DNA of 64,000 nt from Allobosea sp. OK403 (GCF_900113835.1 NZ_FOQV01000002.1:558001-622000); one strand, 5' to 3'; positions 25,421 through 35,957 are shown, counted from the first letter of the stretch. Made by a program: numbers and translations. The notes: generated by a model not told the origin, from the sequence alone.

Positions 25421-26410
25421 CTAGAGATTGACCGGACCGCCCTGCCCGTTTGCCAGCAGCGCCTCGGCCTTCTCGACGATCTCGGCGACGATCGTCGCGG
25501 CGGGCAAGACCTCGCCTACCAGCCCCGACGCTTCACCGGCGATGACGGCGGCGATGTCGAAATCGCCCGCCTCGCGCGCCGCCTGATAGCGCGGCGCCTC
25601 GGTCCCGATAGTCTGCATCAATGCGATCTCGCGCCCGCTCCAGCGCTCGGCATGCGCGTTCACCAGGCAGCGGCCGGTGAAGGGCGCCGGCCAGACATTC
25701 TGGCGCGAGATGTCGAAGACCAGCCCGCGAACCGTGTCGTCGCCGGAGGCCGCGACGATGCGCTCCTTCGCCGCGCCATGGCCTGCGGCCTCCAGGCTGG
25801 CGTAGAGCCGCGTGCCGAGGACGACGCCTTGTGCTCCCAGCATCAAGGCCGCCGCGAGCCCCCGCCCATCGGCCACGCCACCCGCCGCGACCACGATCGC
25901 CCGGTCAGCGACCGCATCGACGACCGCCGGCACGAGCGCGAAGGTGCCGCGCGACGCGCCATGCCCGCCGGCTTCCGACCCTTGCGCGACGATGATGTCG
26001 GCCCCCTTCGCCACCGCGTCGCGCGCCATCTCGACCGACTGCACCTGGCAGATCAGCCGCGCTCCGGCAGCCTTGATCTTGCCGGCGAAGGGCTCGGGAT
26101 CGCCGAAGGAGAGCCAGACCGCGTCGGGCTTGGCAGCGAGCGTGAGGTCGAGCAGCTCCGGCTGCCTGGCCAGGCTCCAGGTGATGAAGCCGACGCCAAA
26201 GCGAAACGGCGACGCCTCGCGGGCCTCTACCAGCTTGGGAAGCTCTCTGCCCAGCCAGGCGGCGTCGCCATAACCGCCACCCAATATGCCAAAGCCGCCA
26301 GCCTCCGAGACCACGCGCGTCAGCCTAGCGTCAGCTACGAGATCCATAGCTGCGAGCAGGATGGGATGCCTGACGCCCAGCATCCGGGTCAGAGGGGTCG
26401 TGATCGTCAT
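25421..26410 (-). CDS. Nitronate monooxygenase-like flavin oxidoreductase
   Basis: 329 residues. FMN TIM-barrel of the NAD(P)H-dependent flavin oxidoreductase/2-nitropropane dioxygenase family. Motifs: TPLTRMLGVRHPILLAAMDLVADARL (N-terminal substrate/flavin strand), GGFGILGGGYGD, the QGSEAGGHGASRG loop with the family His, AAGGVADGRGLAAALMLGAQGVVLGTRLYASLEA (phosphate binding), and a VAEIVEKAEALL tail. Members oxidise nitronates or act as enoyl-type reductases; which applies here is not clear. It is divergent from a LysR-type gene across a gap of 112 bp, which suggests that the regulator controls it. Confidence 0.9.
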   Translation of the reverse strand: MTITTPLTRMLGVRHPILLAAMDLVADARLTRVVSEAGGFGILGGGYGDAAWLGRELPKLVEAREASPFRFGVGFITWSLARQPELLDLTLAAKPDAVWLSFGDPEPFAGKIKAAGARLICQVQSVEMARDAVAKGADIIVAQGSEAGGHGASRGTFALVPAVVDAVADRAIVVAAGGVADGRGLAAALMLGAQGVVLGTRLYASLEAAGHGAAKERIVAASGDDTVRGLVFDISRQNVWPAPFTGRCLVNAHAERWSGREIALMQTIGTEAPRYQAAREAGDFDIAAVIAGEASGLVGEVLPAATIVAEIVEKAEALLANGQGGPVNL

Positions 26411-26466
26411 GATGTCGGTCCTTGCCGCCGGCTTCCTGTCGACAGCGACGCTAGATCACCCTATCG

Positions 26467-26481
26467 TTCTGCTAAAATGAA
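26467..26481. promoter_or_regulatory. Possible LysR-type box between divergent genes
   Basis: TTCTGCTAAAATGAA has TTC and GAA arms around an A-rich centre, in the middle of the divergent gap and in the most AT-rich part of it. LysR regulators often bind such dyads in the promoter of the gene they control. Weak evidence. Confidence 0.3.
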
Positions 26482-26522
26482 TTATTAAGATTGTAGCCAT
26501 CTGGAAATAAGAACGCCGATCG

Positions 26523-27437
26523 ATGGATCTCAACGAACTGACCACTTTCACCGCCGTGGCTCGGTCCGGCGGCATCTCCGCGGCAGCGCGGGAAATCCAT
26601 ACGGTCCAGTCCAATGTCACGATGCGGATCAAGGCGCTCGAGGACGAGATCGGCCTCGCATTGTTCGAGCGCCACAGCCGCGGCATGGCGCTGACGGAAG
26701 CCGGCCAGCGCCTGCTGCCCTATGCCGAGCGTGTGCTCTCGCTGCTGCGGGAGGCGAAGATCGCGGCGCGCGACAATGCCGCCGAGCAAGGCGTGCTGCA
26801 GCTCGGCTCGATGGAGACGACCGCCGCGATCCGCTTGCCGCCGCTGCTGGCGGCGTTCCACCAGGCCTGCCCGGCCGTGCGCCTGAGCCTCCAGACCGGG
26901 CCGACCGCGCAGCTCGTCGAGGGCGTCTTGCGCCGCGAGATCGACGGCGCCTTCGTGGCGGGCCCGATCCAGCATGACGAGATCGCAGCCCTGCCAGTCT
27001 TCGAGGAGACTCTGGGGCTGGTGACGCCGGCGGCGATCGACGATCTCGACGCTCTCCGGCGCAGCGCCTCGACCGGGCTGAGCGTGCTGACCTTCCGCCC
27101 CGGCTGCTCCTATCGCCAGCGCCTGGAGCAGGTGCTGGCGCGCCTCGGCCTGCCCTCTTATGCGCGGCTCGAATTCGGCACGCTGGACGGTATTCTCGGC
27201 TGTGTCGCCGCCGGCGTCGGCATCACCTTGCTGCCCAAGGCGGTGTTCATGCAGTCGGCCCAGCGCGATGCTCTGCGCTGGCACCCGATCGATGGCGAGG
27301 AAGGCGCCGTGACGACGCTCTTCATCCGCCGCCGCGACGCCTATGAGAGCCGCGCCCTGCAGCGCTTCCTCGGCCTCATGCGACGAGAGCCGGATGATGT
27401 CAGACCGGATCACAAAGTGAACCGGTCTGACATCTGA
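26523..27437 (+). CDS. LysR family transcriptional regulator
   Basis: 304 residues. The N-terminal winged helix-turn-helix is typical: LNELTTFTAVARSGGISAAAREIHTVQSNVTMRIKALEDEIGLALFERHSRGMALTEAGQRLLPYAERVL (residues 2-72). The effector-binding domain follows (LGSMETTAAIRLPPLLAAFHQACPAVRLSLQTGPTAQLVEGVL, then AGVGITLLPKAV). The ATG at 26523 is divergent from the nitronate monooxygenase gene, the standard LysR layout, so that gene is the likely target. The effector is unknown. Confidence 0.93.
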   Translation: MDLNELTTFTAVARSGGISAAAREIHTVQSNVTMRIKALEDEIGLALFERHSRGMALTEAGQRLLPYAERVLSLLREAKIAARDNAAEQGVLQLGSMETTAAIRLPPLLAAFHQACPAVRLSLQTGPTAQLVEGVLRREIDGAFVAGPIQHDEIAALPVFEETLGLVTPAAIDDLDALRRSASTGLSVLTFRPGCSYRQRLEQVLARLGLPSYARLEFGTLDGILGCVAAGVGITLLPKAVFMQSAQRDALRWHPIDGEEGAVTTLFIRRRDAYESRALQRFLGLMRREPDDVRPDHKVNRSDI

Positions 27438-27445
27438 ATCCGCCT

Positions 27446-27512
27446 CTCATCAAAGAGTGAGGGCAGGATCAATGCAAAAAACCGGTTCCCACTTTTTCGC
27501 ATCCTGCTCTAG
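27446..27512 (-). repeat. Interspersed repeat family B, copy 2 (inverted orientation)
   Basis: GGCAGGATCAATGC, AAAAAACCGGTTCCCACTTTTTCGC and ATCCTGCTCTAGC. Reverse of the unit at 6964. Its CTAG supplies the TAG stop of dihydroorotase on the minus strand (27509-27511). Confidence 0.85.
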
Positions 27513-28843
27513 CGCGGCAGCGCTTCCAGGAAGCGCGCCGGCTCACCCTGAGCTGGCGTGACGATCTCGCTCTCCCACATCACCTTCCGCCCGCGCACAT
27601 AGGTGCCGACCGGCCAGCCGGTGACGGTGACGCCGTCATAGGGCGTCCAGCCGCATTTCGAGGCGGCCCACGCATTGGTGATCGTCTCCTGGCGCTTGAG
27701 ATCGACGATGGTGAGATCGGCGTCGTAGCCGGCAGCGATCCGGCCCTTGCCCTCGATCCCGAAGATGCGCTGCGGCCCGTGGCTCGAGAGATCGACGAAG
27801 CGCTCCAGCGAGAGCCTGCCCGCGTTGACATGGTCGAGCATGATCGGAACCAGCGTCTGCACGCCCGGCATGCCGGAATGGCTGGCGGGATAGGCGTGGT
27901 GCTTCTCTTCATGGGTATGGGGCGCATGGTCGGAGCCGAGCACATCGACGATGCCCTGCTCCACGCCCCACCAGATGCGCTGGCGATGGCTGTCGTCGCG
28001 GATCGGCGGGTTCATCTGGGCATAGGTGCCGAGCCGCTCATAGCAGTCGGGCGCGACCAGCGTCAGGTGATTCGGCAGCACCTCGACGGTAGCGACATCC
28101 TTATGATCCCTGAGGAAGTCCATCTCCTCTGCGGTCGAAATGTGCAGAATGTGGACGCGCGCCCCGGTCTCGCGCGCAATGCGCACCAGCCGCTGCGTAC
28201 AGGTCAGCGCCACCTCCGGCGAGCGCCAGACCGGATGGCTCGACGGATCGCCCGCGACGCGCAACCCCATGCGCTCGCGCAGCATGGTCTCGTCCTCGGA
28301 GTGGAAGGCGGCGCGGCGGCGCGTGCGCTTCAGGATCTCAGCGACGCCCTTGTCGTCCTCGACCAGGAGATCGCCGGTCGAGGACCCCATGAACACCTTG
28401 ATACCGGCAGCGCCGGGCAACCGCTCCAGCTCGGCGACATGCTTGGCGTTCTCATGCGTGCCGCCGACCCAGAAGGCGAAGTCGCAATGCATGCGGTGGC
28501 GTCCACGCCGGATCTTGTCGGCGAGCGCCGCCTCGTCCGTGGTCTGGGGAATCGTGTTGGGCATCTCGAAGACGGTGGTGACGCCACCCAGCACGGCGGC
28601 ACGCGAACCGGTCTCCAGATCTTCCTTATGGTCGAGCCCCGGCTCGCGGAAATGCACCTGAGAATCGATCACGCCGGGCAGGATGTGCAGGCCGGTGCAG
28701 TCGACGATCTCAGCCGCCGAGGCGCGGGAGAGATCGCCGAGCGCGACGATCTTGCCGCCGGTGATGCCGAGGTCGCGCGCAACGCGGCCATCCTGGTTCA
28801 CCACTGTGCCACCCTTGAGGATGACATCGTAGGTCTGCGGCAT
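27509..28843 (-). CDS. Dihydroorotase (class I type)
   Basis: 444 residues. Amidohydrolase closing carbamoyl-aspartate to dihydroorotate in pyrimidine synthesis. Metal ligands: DSQVHFREPG (His-x-His equivalent, about residues 61-69), the carboxylated-Lys region AGIKVFMGSSTGD, HSEDE, VHILHIST, and the catalytic Asp in LGSDHAPHT. GFGIEGKGRIAAGYDADLTIVDL is the usual C-terminal barrel-end. The sequence is of the class I, dihydroorotase/allantoinase type rather than E. coli PyrC, and a related hydantoinase-like role cannot be fully excluded. No pyrB or other pyrimidine gene is in the window. Its TAG stop lies in a repeat. Confidence 0.88.
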   Translation of the reverse strand: MPQTYDVILKGGTVVNQDGRVARDLGITGGKIVALGDLSRASAAEIVDCTGLHILPGVIDSQVHFREPGLDHKEDLETGSRAAVLGGVTTVFEMPNTIPQTTDEAALADKIRRGRHRMHCDFAFWVGGTHENAKHVAELERLPGAAGIKVFMGSSTGDLLVEDDKGVAEILKRTRRRAAFHSEDETMLRERMGLRVAGDPSSHPVWRSPEVALTCTQRLVRIARETGARVHILHISTAEEMDFLRDHKDVATVEVLPNHLTLVAPDCYERLGTYAQMNPPIRDDSHRQRIWWGVEQGIVDVLGSDHAPHTHEEKHHAYPASHSGMPGVQTLVPIMLDHVNAGRLSLERFVDLSSHGPQRIFGIEGKGRIAAGYDADLTIVDLKRQETITNAWAASKCGWTPYDGVTVTGWPVGTYVRGRKVMWESEIVTPAQGEPARFLEALPR

Positions 28844-28919
28844 GGCTTGTCTCCGGGCAGTTGAGCAAAGGGCGGATGCGGCCTACCTATCGGCCACAGA
28901 GTCATTTGCAAGTGCAACC

Positions 28920-29003
28920 GTCATTGCGAGCGCAGCGAAGCAATCCAGGGGGACGTCGAACTCTGCCGCCCCTGGATTGCTTCCTCGCTTCGCTCCTCGC
29001 AAG
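28920..29003. repeat. Hairpin-forming interspersed repeat (family E)
   Basis: GTCATTGCGAGCGCAGCGAAG with CAATCCAGGGG pairs with CCCCTGGATTGCTTC and GCTTCGCTCCTCGCAAGG, giving a long stem around a loop of about 20 bases. This is the common alphaproteobacterial intergenic palindrome type, placed between dihydroorotase and ygfZ, which are divergent. Confidence 0.8.
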
Positions 29004-29026
29004 GACGGCGGCGCGTGAGAGGAACC

Positions 29027-29911
29027 ATGTCCGCAACCCGATTGATCGATCGCGGCGTCATCCGCGTCAGCGGCGAGGATGCCCGCGATTTCCTGCAGAA
29101 CCTCGTGACCAACGATCTCGATCCGGTCACGCCGGAGCGGGCCGGCTACGGCGCGCTGCTGACACCGCAGGGCAAGATCATCTGCGACTTCTTCATCGTC
29201 GCGCTGTCGGATGAGGATGGCGGCGGCTTCCTGCTCGACGTTCCGCTGCTCCAGACCACTGATCTGATGAAACGCCTGAAACTCTACAAGCTGCGCGCCA
29301 AGGTCGCGCTCGACGATCTCAGCGAGGCGAGCGCCGTCATCGCCTCGACCGACGGCGCACCCCTGCCGGAGGATTCAGGCCTCGTCTATGCCGATCCGCG
29401 TCTGCCCGCGCTCGGCCAGCGCGCCATCACCGATCGCGCCGGTGTCGAGGAGATCGCGGCCGACGATGCCGAGACCTATCATGCCAGGCGGGTCGCCTTG
29501 GGCGTGCCCGATGGCGGCAGGGACTTCGCCTATGGCGACACCTTCCCGCATGAGGCTCTGCTCGACCAGCTCGGCGGCGTCTCCTTCAAGAAGGGCTGCT
29601 ATATCGGCCAGGAGGTCGTCTCGCGCATGCAGCACCGCGGCACGGCGCGCACCCGCATCGTGCCGGTGGTCTTCACCGAAGGGATCGCCTGCGAAACCGG
29701 GGCCGAGGCGACGGCCGGAACCAAGACGCTCGGGCGCATCGGCTCGGGCGCGAGGGGCCGCGGGCTTGCCATGCTCCGGCTCGATCGTGTCGCGGACGCA
29801 CTCGCCGAAGGCCTGACGCTGAATGGCGGCGGCCTCGCCTTCGTTCTGGCCAAGCCCGATTTCATCCGCTTCCCCTTCCCCGGCGAACCGGACTTCGGAG
29901 CAGCCGCATGA
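29027..29911 (+). CDS. ygfZ: Folate-binding YgfZ/GcvT-like protein
   Basis: 294 residues from ATG 29027, preceded by GAGAGGAACC; a GTG at 29015 is less likely. YgfZ-type proteins bind tetrahydrofolate and help assemble or repair iron-sulfur clusters. The diagnostic C-terminal motif KKGCYIGQEVVSRMQHRGTART with the conserved Cys is at about residues 189-210. The N-terminal LIDRGVIRVSGEDARDFLQNLVTNDL and LLTPQGKIICDFFI segments are the GcvT-like folate-binding part. The stop overlaps the tag start by four bases (ATGA), so the two are coupled. Confidence 0.93.
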   Translation: MSATRLIDRGVIRVSGEDARDFLQNLVTNDLDPVTPERAGYGALLTPQGKIICDFFIVALSDEDGGGFLLDVPLLQTTDLMKRLKLYKLRAKVALDDLSEASAVIASTDGAPLPEDSGLVYADPRLPALGQRAITDRAGVEEIAADDAETYHARRVALGVPDGGRDFAYGDTFPHEALLDQLGGVSFKKGCYIGQEVVSRMQHRGTARTRIVPVVFTEGIACETGAEATAGTKTLGRIGSGARGRGLAMLRLDRVADALAEGLTLNGGGLAFVLAKPDFIRFPFPGEPDFGAAA

Positions 29912-30531
29912 GCGGGCGCGCCGCCGTCGAAGGGCCGGACGGGAAATTCCGCTGCGTCTGGCCGGGAACCGACCCGCTCTACCTTGCCTATCACGACACA
30001 GAATGGGGCGTGCCGGAATATGATTCCCGTGCTCTGTTCGAGAAGCTGATCCTCGACGGCTTCCAGGCCGGGCTCGCCTGGATCACCATCCTGCGCAAGC
30101 GCGACGCATTCCGCGCTGGCTTTGCCAATTTCGAGCCGGAGACGATCGCACGCTTCACCGAGGCTGACGTGCTGCGCCTGCTCGCCGACCCCGGCATCAT
30201 CCGCCATCGCGGCAAGATCGAGGGCGCAATCAAGAGCGCGCGCGCTTATCTCGCCATCAGCGAGCGCGAGCCCTTTGCCGATTTCCTCTGGAAGCATCTC
30301 GACGGCCGCGTCACCCAGAACGCCTTCCGCACCCATGAGGAGGTGCCGACGCAGACGAGGATCTCCGAGGCCATGGCGAAGGAATTGAAGAAAGCCGGCT
30401 TCACCTTCTGCGGCCCGACCATCGTCTACGCCTTCATGGAGGCTTGCGGGTTGGTCAACGACCATCTCACCGGCTGCTTCCGATGGCAGGAATGCGCCGT
30501 GCTGGCGCGCGACACCCGCGCAGTGGCCTGA
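29908..30531 (+). CDS. tag: DNA-3-methyladenine glycosylase I
   Basis: 207 residues. Removes 3-methyladenine from alkylated DNA. The Tag fold is recognisable from CVWPGTDPLYLAYHDTEWGVPEYDSRALFEKLILDGFQAGLAWITILRKRDAFRAGFANF near the N-terminus, with the zinc-binding Cys and His in that block, and from the C-terminal zinc site GFTFCGPTIVYAFMEACGLVNDHLTGCFR. It begins inside the ygfZ stop (ATGA) and is followed by the HD gene two bases after its own stop, so three genes run as one unit. Confidence 0.95.
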   Translation: MSGRAAVEGPDGKFRCVWPGTDPLYLAYHDTEWGVPEYDSRALFEKLILDGFQAGLAWITILRKRDAFRAGFANFEPETIARFTEADVLRLLADPGIIRHRGKIEGAIKSARAYLAISEREPFADFLWKHLDGRVTQNAFRTHEEVPTQTRISEAMAKELKKAGFTFCGPTIVYAFMEACGLVNDHLTGCFRWQECAVLARDTRAVA

Positions 30532-30533
30532 GC

Positions 30534-31136
30534 ATGGCCAAGCCCCCCGCTCCGCCGCGCGCCTGGCAGCGCATGCTGTCGGGCCGCCGGCTCGACCTGC
30601 TCGACCCTTCCCCGCTCGATATCGAGATCGAGGACATCGCCCATGGCCTTGCTCGCGTCGCCCGCTGGAACGGCCAGACACGCGGCGCCCACTCGTTCTC
30701 GGTGGCGCAGCACAGCCTGCTGGTCGAGGCGATCGCCAGCCATCTCAACCCGGACTGGTCAAACGCCTGGCGCTTGATGGCCTTGCTGCACGACGCGCCG
30801 GAATACGTCATCGGCGACATGATCTCGCCGTTCAAGGTGGTGATGGGCGACGCCTATAAGAGCGTGGAGCTGCGGCTGCTGACCGCGATCCATCTGCGCT
30901 TCGCCTTGCCCGCCACGACGCCGGCCGTGCTCAAACGTAAGACCAAGGAGGCCGATATGGTCGCCGCCTTCCTCGAGGCGACGGAGCTTGCCGGCTTCGC
31001 ACGGGACGAGGCGCTGCGTTTCTTCGGCCGGCCCCAGGCGCTGCCGCGCGCGGTCATGGCCTGGCTCGATCCGCTCGACACCGAAGCCGCCCAGGCGCGT
31101 TTCCTCGCGCACTTCGTCGAATTGTCCGGTTCCTGA
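30534..31136 (+). CDS. HD-domain hydrolase (YfbR/5'-deoxynucleotidase-like)
   Basis: 200 residues from ATG 30534; an in-frame ATG 30 codons upstream reads through the tag gene and is not used. HD-type metal ligands are visible: TRGAHSFSVAQHSLLVEAIA (first His), LMALLHDAPEYVIGDMISPFK (HD pair) and a late EADMVAAFLEATEL Asp. The family includes E. coli YfbR, a dNMP phosphohydrolase. It follows tag by two bases; a shared nucleotide-damage or housekeeping role is possible but not shown. Confidence 0.85.
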   Translation: MAKPPAPPRAWQRMLSGRRLDLLDPSPLDIEIEDIAHGLARVARWNGQTRGAHSFSVAQHSLLVEAIASHLNPDWSNAWRLMALLHDAPEYVIGDMISPFKVVMGDAYKSVELRLLTAIHLRFALPATTPAVLKRKTKEADMVAAFLEATELAGFARDEALRFFGRPQALPRAVMAWLDPLDTEAAQARFLAHFVELSGS

Positions 31137-31155
31137 TCAGATCAGGCACCACCCT

Positions 31156-32433
31156 TCACATCGACAGATAGGCCTTGGTCACGATGCGCTGGAACAAGGC
31201 GTTCATCGCCTCCGCGATGCCCTGGCTCGGGCTGACCTCGAAATACAGGCCCGGCGACGCGCAAGTCTGCATATTGGTCGGGATCGTGGCCGAGAACGGC
31301 TTGATCCAGGTGTTGTACCAGCTGTTCGTCGGCAGCGGCAGATAAGTCGTGTAGAGCACTGCGATCTTGATACCGCGATCCTTGATCGTCTTGCAGAAGC
31401 TGGTGTCGATCGGCTCCTGGCAACGCCCGCCGGTCGTCGGCTGCGAGCAACCGCCCGGATTATAGGCGTCGGCGACGCCGTCGGAGACGAAGTAGAGCAC
31501 CTTCTGCGGCGAGGCCGCGCTCGATCCGTCGCCCGGATTGCTGATCACCGCGTTCATGCTCGTCAGCGTCGCGTCGAAATCGGTGCATTGGTCGTTATTG
31601 TATCCCGCATAGGGAATCGTCATCAGGTCGATGGCCGCCGCGGAAGTCTTCGCGGCGGTGAGATCGGAGGTAATTGACTGGATCGTCGTCAGCGTCTTGC
31701 CATTGCAGGAGGGGCCCATGGTGTAGGTCGCCATGCGATATTGGCCCGTCAGCGTCGCCGTCGATTTGGCCGTGTCCATCAGTTGCTGCGAGGCCTGGCG
31801 CACCACGTCGATGCGCATCTGCACGCCGAGCGACTTGGCGAGCGTGTAGTAGTCGCTGGTCGGCTTATCCATCTGATGGCAGGCGAAGGCGCATTGATCC
31901 GAGGTCTTGGCCACCATCACATTGATGTCGCTCGTCGTCGCGGCCACGCCCATCGAGGGGGAATTGTCGAGCAGCAGGTAGAAATCGATGAAGGGTGCAC
32001 GCGCTCCTGCGGCGCTCGACGTACCCGAGACCACGACCGTGCCCTGGCCAACGAAGCTGGCGAATTGGGTCGGGTAATTCGCGCTGTAGACGACCTTGGC
32101 CGAGCGGCTCAGCCCGACATTGGTGATCTGGACCGTCCGGCTCGCCACCATGCTCTTATAGCCGGCGGCGTTGGCGTCGAAGATCTTCTCCGCATCGGCT
32201 TGGGAATCGGCGATCGATTTCAGCATCGCCGCTTGTGAGACGGCGGCAAGCGCAGCCGAGTCAGCCGCCGCATTGAGCTGGATCCTGGCGTTCGCCGCCT
32301 GCGTGTAGTCGATCAACCCGCCGGTCAGCGCCAGAATCGGCACAAGCGCGATAGCAAACAGGATGAAGACATTGCCGCTTCGGTCGGACAGAAACGACCG
32401 CGCAGCCCGACGCAAGGATCCGATCCGCATCAT
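31156..32433 (-). CDS. Secreted vWA-domain protein with Tad-like N-terminus, paralogue 1
   Basis: 425 residues from ATG 32433. The frame is open 47 codons further up, but the promoter-like block shared with the paralogue (32487-32535) lies in that part, so the lower start is preferred. An N-terminal Tad/TadE-G domain (SFLSDRSGNVFILFAIALVPILALTGGLIDYTQAANARIQLNAAADSAALAA) carries the membrane helix, so the rest is outside the cytoplasm. A von Willebrand A domain follows with the MIDAS-like FYLLLDNSPSMGVAA and VLYFVSDGVAD blocks. It has several Cys residues (QCAFACHQ, PGGCSQP, GGRCQEP). Such proteins accompany Flp/Tad pili or act as surface adhesins; no pilus genes are in the window. Confidence 0.85.
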   Translation of the reverse strand: MMRIGSLRRAARSFLSDRSGNVFILFAIALVPILALTGGLIDYTQAANARIQLNAAADSAALAAVSQAAMLKSIADSQADAEKIFDANAAGYKSMVASRTVQITNVGLSRSAKVVYSANYPTQFASFVGQGTVVVSGTSSAAGARAPFIDFYLLLDNSPSMGVAATTSDINVMVAKTSDQCAFACHQMDKPTSDYYTLAKSLGVQMRIDVVRQASQQLMDTAKSTATLTGQYRMATYTMGPSCNGKTLTTIQSITSDLTAAKTSAAAIDLMTIPYAGYNNDQCTDFDATLTSMNAVISNPGDGSSAASPQKVLYFVSDGVADAYNPGGCSQPTTGGRCQEPIDTSFCKTIKDRGIKIAVLYTTYLPLPTNSWYNTWIKPFSATIPTNMQTCASPGLYFEVSPSQGIAEAMNALFQRIVTKAYLSM

Positions 32434-32666
32434 CGACTTGGCATCCCACAACGCAAAAGCCGCATTCGGCCCAGAAAGCGATGAGCTCCGGAACTTATGA
32501 ATTGATAAAATCGACCATCGGAACTTGCTTCTATCGTGGAAATTCGGTGAAGAAATCATCGAATTTGCAACCATAGAGAGTATTTATGCATAGATACAAT
32601 CAAAACCGGGCGGAGTCTTTCGAAGACACGACCCTTACCCTTCGAGAGGAACCTGCAAACTGACGA
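32434..32666. other. Gap between the two vWA genes with a conserved block
   Basis: Holds the upstream region of paralogue 1. A block at 32487-32535 (TCCGGAACTTATGAATTG through GGAACTTGCTTCTATC) is similar to 34024-34073 upstream of paralogue 2. The part 32540-32666 shows an AT-rich stretch and nothing identifiable. Confidence 0.5.
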
Positions 32667-33971
32667 TCACATCGTCAGGCGCACCGCGCTGATCTCGCTG
32701 GCGATCTGCTTGAAGATCGGGCTGAGCTGCGCGGCATCGGTCACCTCGAAATACTTGCCGGCGTCAGACGCGCAGGCCTTGAGCAGGTCCCGGTTCCCAT
32801 CCATGACGCGAACCGTATAGACGACGATTCCCGCAATCTGGGCATTGGCGCAGGCGAGCTTGGTGCGCGCATCGACATTCGGGTTCGAGGTCGAGCCATC
32901 TCCTTCGAAGCGGTTCTTGGTGTTGTCGCCGTCGGTCAGCAGGATCATGAACTTCTTCAGGCGCGGCGTGGTGAGCGGTTTTGCTTCGGTGAAGGGCGCG
33001 CCCGGACTCAGGGTCGCCGTGCCCCAGACGGCGCCGATGGTCACATTGGTCGCGCCGACCGGCGTCATCGTATTGATGCGCTGCGTCAAGGCGTCCCAAT
33101 TGCTCGTCAACGGCATGACCTTCGCCTGGGTCGACGGGGAATACGCGTCGCAGAAATCGGCTGGATAAGCGCTCGCATTGGTGCCGCCGCCATCGCCATC
33201 CTGCACGTCATAATTCTTGTCGCGGTCGGCAACGCAGCCTTGCCAGCTTGTCTTGTTGATCTTGGTCGTGGTGCAGCTGTAGGACCAGCCCCAGCCACTG
33301 CAACTCTCCTGCGTCTGGTCCCAGCGCAGCCAGGTCGCATCCTTGTTGCTCGTATCGAGAATGACCCGCGTCGAGAACGGCACGATCGAGATCCTGATCT
33401 GATCCGTCTCGGAGGTCGCGTCCTTCATGATCTTCAGGAGATCGAGCGAAGCGGTCTTCAGCGCTTCGATTTTGCCCGACTCTGCCATCGAACCCGTATT
33501 GTCGAGCACTAGAGCGAGCTCGATCGTGTTGGTTCCCCATGACGACTGGCTGCTGCTGCTGACCTGGATGGCGTTCTGGCCGATCAATTGCGTCAGGCTC
33601 GCCGTCAAGCTCGCCTTGGCGCTGATGTTGATCGTACGGCCGGTACGGTCGATGGTGACGGTGGCGCTGCTGAATCCGTTCGCAGCGTCGCCATGCAGGC
33701 TCGCGCGGATCCAGCCATCCACCCGTTCGCGCAATTGCGCGTCGCTCAGCTTCGCCGCGTCGCGCGCCGCCATCAGCGCAGCGGAATCGATCGCTGCGTT
33801 GAGCATGGTACGCATCGTGGTGGCGCGAGAGTAATCGACCGCCGCGCCGGCCAGCCCCAGAACCGGAATCATGGCAAGGCCAAACAGCAGCATCACATTG
33901 CCCGAGCGGTCCTGAGCAAAACGCGCCCAAAGCGACATGAATCGCGTCGCCCGGATCTTGATCCGCTCCAT
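32667..33971 (-). CDS. Secreted vWA-domain protein with Tad-like N-terminus, paralogue 2
   Basis: 434 residues. The N-terminal Tad-like segment is RFAQDRSGNVMLLFGLAMIPVLGLAGAAVDYSRATTMRTMLNAAIDSAALMAARDA (residues 18-73), with the same RSGN motif and membrane helix as paralogue 1. The vWA domain has the MIDAS ELALVLDNTGSMAESGKIEALK (about 155-176), TNVTIGAVWG and KFMILLTDGDNTKN. A Cys-bearing insert (QESCSGWGWSYSCTTTKINKTSWQGCVADRD) sits between them. The C-terminal end GKYFEVTDAAQLSPIFKQIASEISAVRL matches the end of the other paralogue (GLYFEVSPSQGIAEAMNALFQRIVTKAYL) in layout. The two genes probably arose by tandem duplication, promoter region included. Confidence 0.88.
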   Translation of the reverse strand: MERIKIRATRFMSLWARFAQDRSGNVMLLFGLAMIPVLGLAGAAVDYSRATTMRTMLNAAIDSAALMAARDAAKLSDAQLRERVDGWIRASLHGDAANGFSSATVTIDRTGRTINISAKASLTASLTQLIGQNAIQVSSSSQSSWGTNTIELALVLDNTGSMAESGKIEALKTASLDLLKIMKDATSETDQIRISIVPFSTRVILDTSNKDATWLRWDQTQESCSGWGWSYSCTTTKINKTSWQGCVADRDKNYDVQDGDGGGTNASAYPADFCDAYSPSTQAKVMPLTSNWDALTQRINTMTPVGATNVTIGAVWGTATLSPGAPFTEAKPLTTPRLKKFMILLTDGDNTKNRFEGDGSTSNPNVDARTKLACANAQIAGIVVYTVRVMDGNRDLLKACASDAGKYFEVTDAAQLSPIFKQIASEISAVRLTM

Positions 33972-34291
33972 CGCCAGCTACCTCTCAACCTTGGACCGCT
34001 TTCGCGCCGGGTGAGCTATGGCGTCCGGGACCTTACGAATCGCTAAAATTGATCATAGGAACTCGGCTCTATCTCGCAGTTGCTGTGAATAACGCAGCGG
34101 TAACACAACTTATACGAGTATTATAGCAACAGAACAACCATAGAGGCCCTATCCTGGCCCTCATCGGACCGGATGCGCAGCGGCAGAGATTATTTCCAAA
34201 TCGCGAAAGGTGATCCGTCTCTTTTCCGGATTTCGAGAAAGAGAACACTGAGACATGATGCCTGCAGCATTCGCGCCGCAGGGAGAAGATC
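33972..34291. other. Divergent promoter region between vWA paralogue 2 and malate synthase
   Basis: 320 bp. Contains the conserved block at 34024-34073 shared with 32487-32535, an AT-richer part (about 34080-34135) and a leader before aceB with GGGAGAAGATC directly ahead of the start codon. The promoters of both divergent genes must lie here. No operator with clear symmetry was found. Confidence 0.55.
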
Positions 34292-35902
<1,611 letters not shown>

Positions 35903-35924
35903 GGGCCGCTGCCGGGAGATCGAA

Positions 35925-35953
35925 GCGCCGCCGCGAGGCGGCGCTTTTGTTTT
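35925..35953 (+). terminator. Rho-independent terminator of aceB
   Basis: Perfect 8-bp stem GCGCCGCC/GGCGGCGC around loop GCGA, followed by TTTTGTTTT, 23 bases after the malate synthase stop codon. Confidence 0.9.
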
Positions 35954-35957
35954 GCCC

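Noticed and set aside
34058..34082. GGAAC-N16-GTT, a possible EcfG (general stress) promoter before aceB
   Set aside because: It overlaps the block shared with the vWA paralogue, but the other copy lacks the GTT, and the aceB start is more than 200 bp away; chance match is likely.
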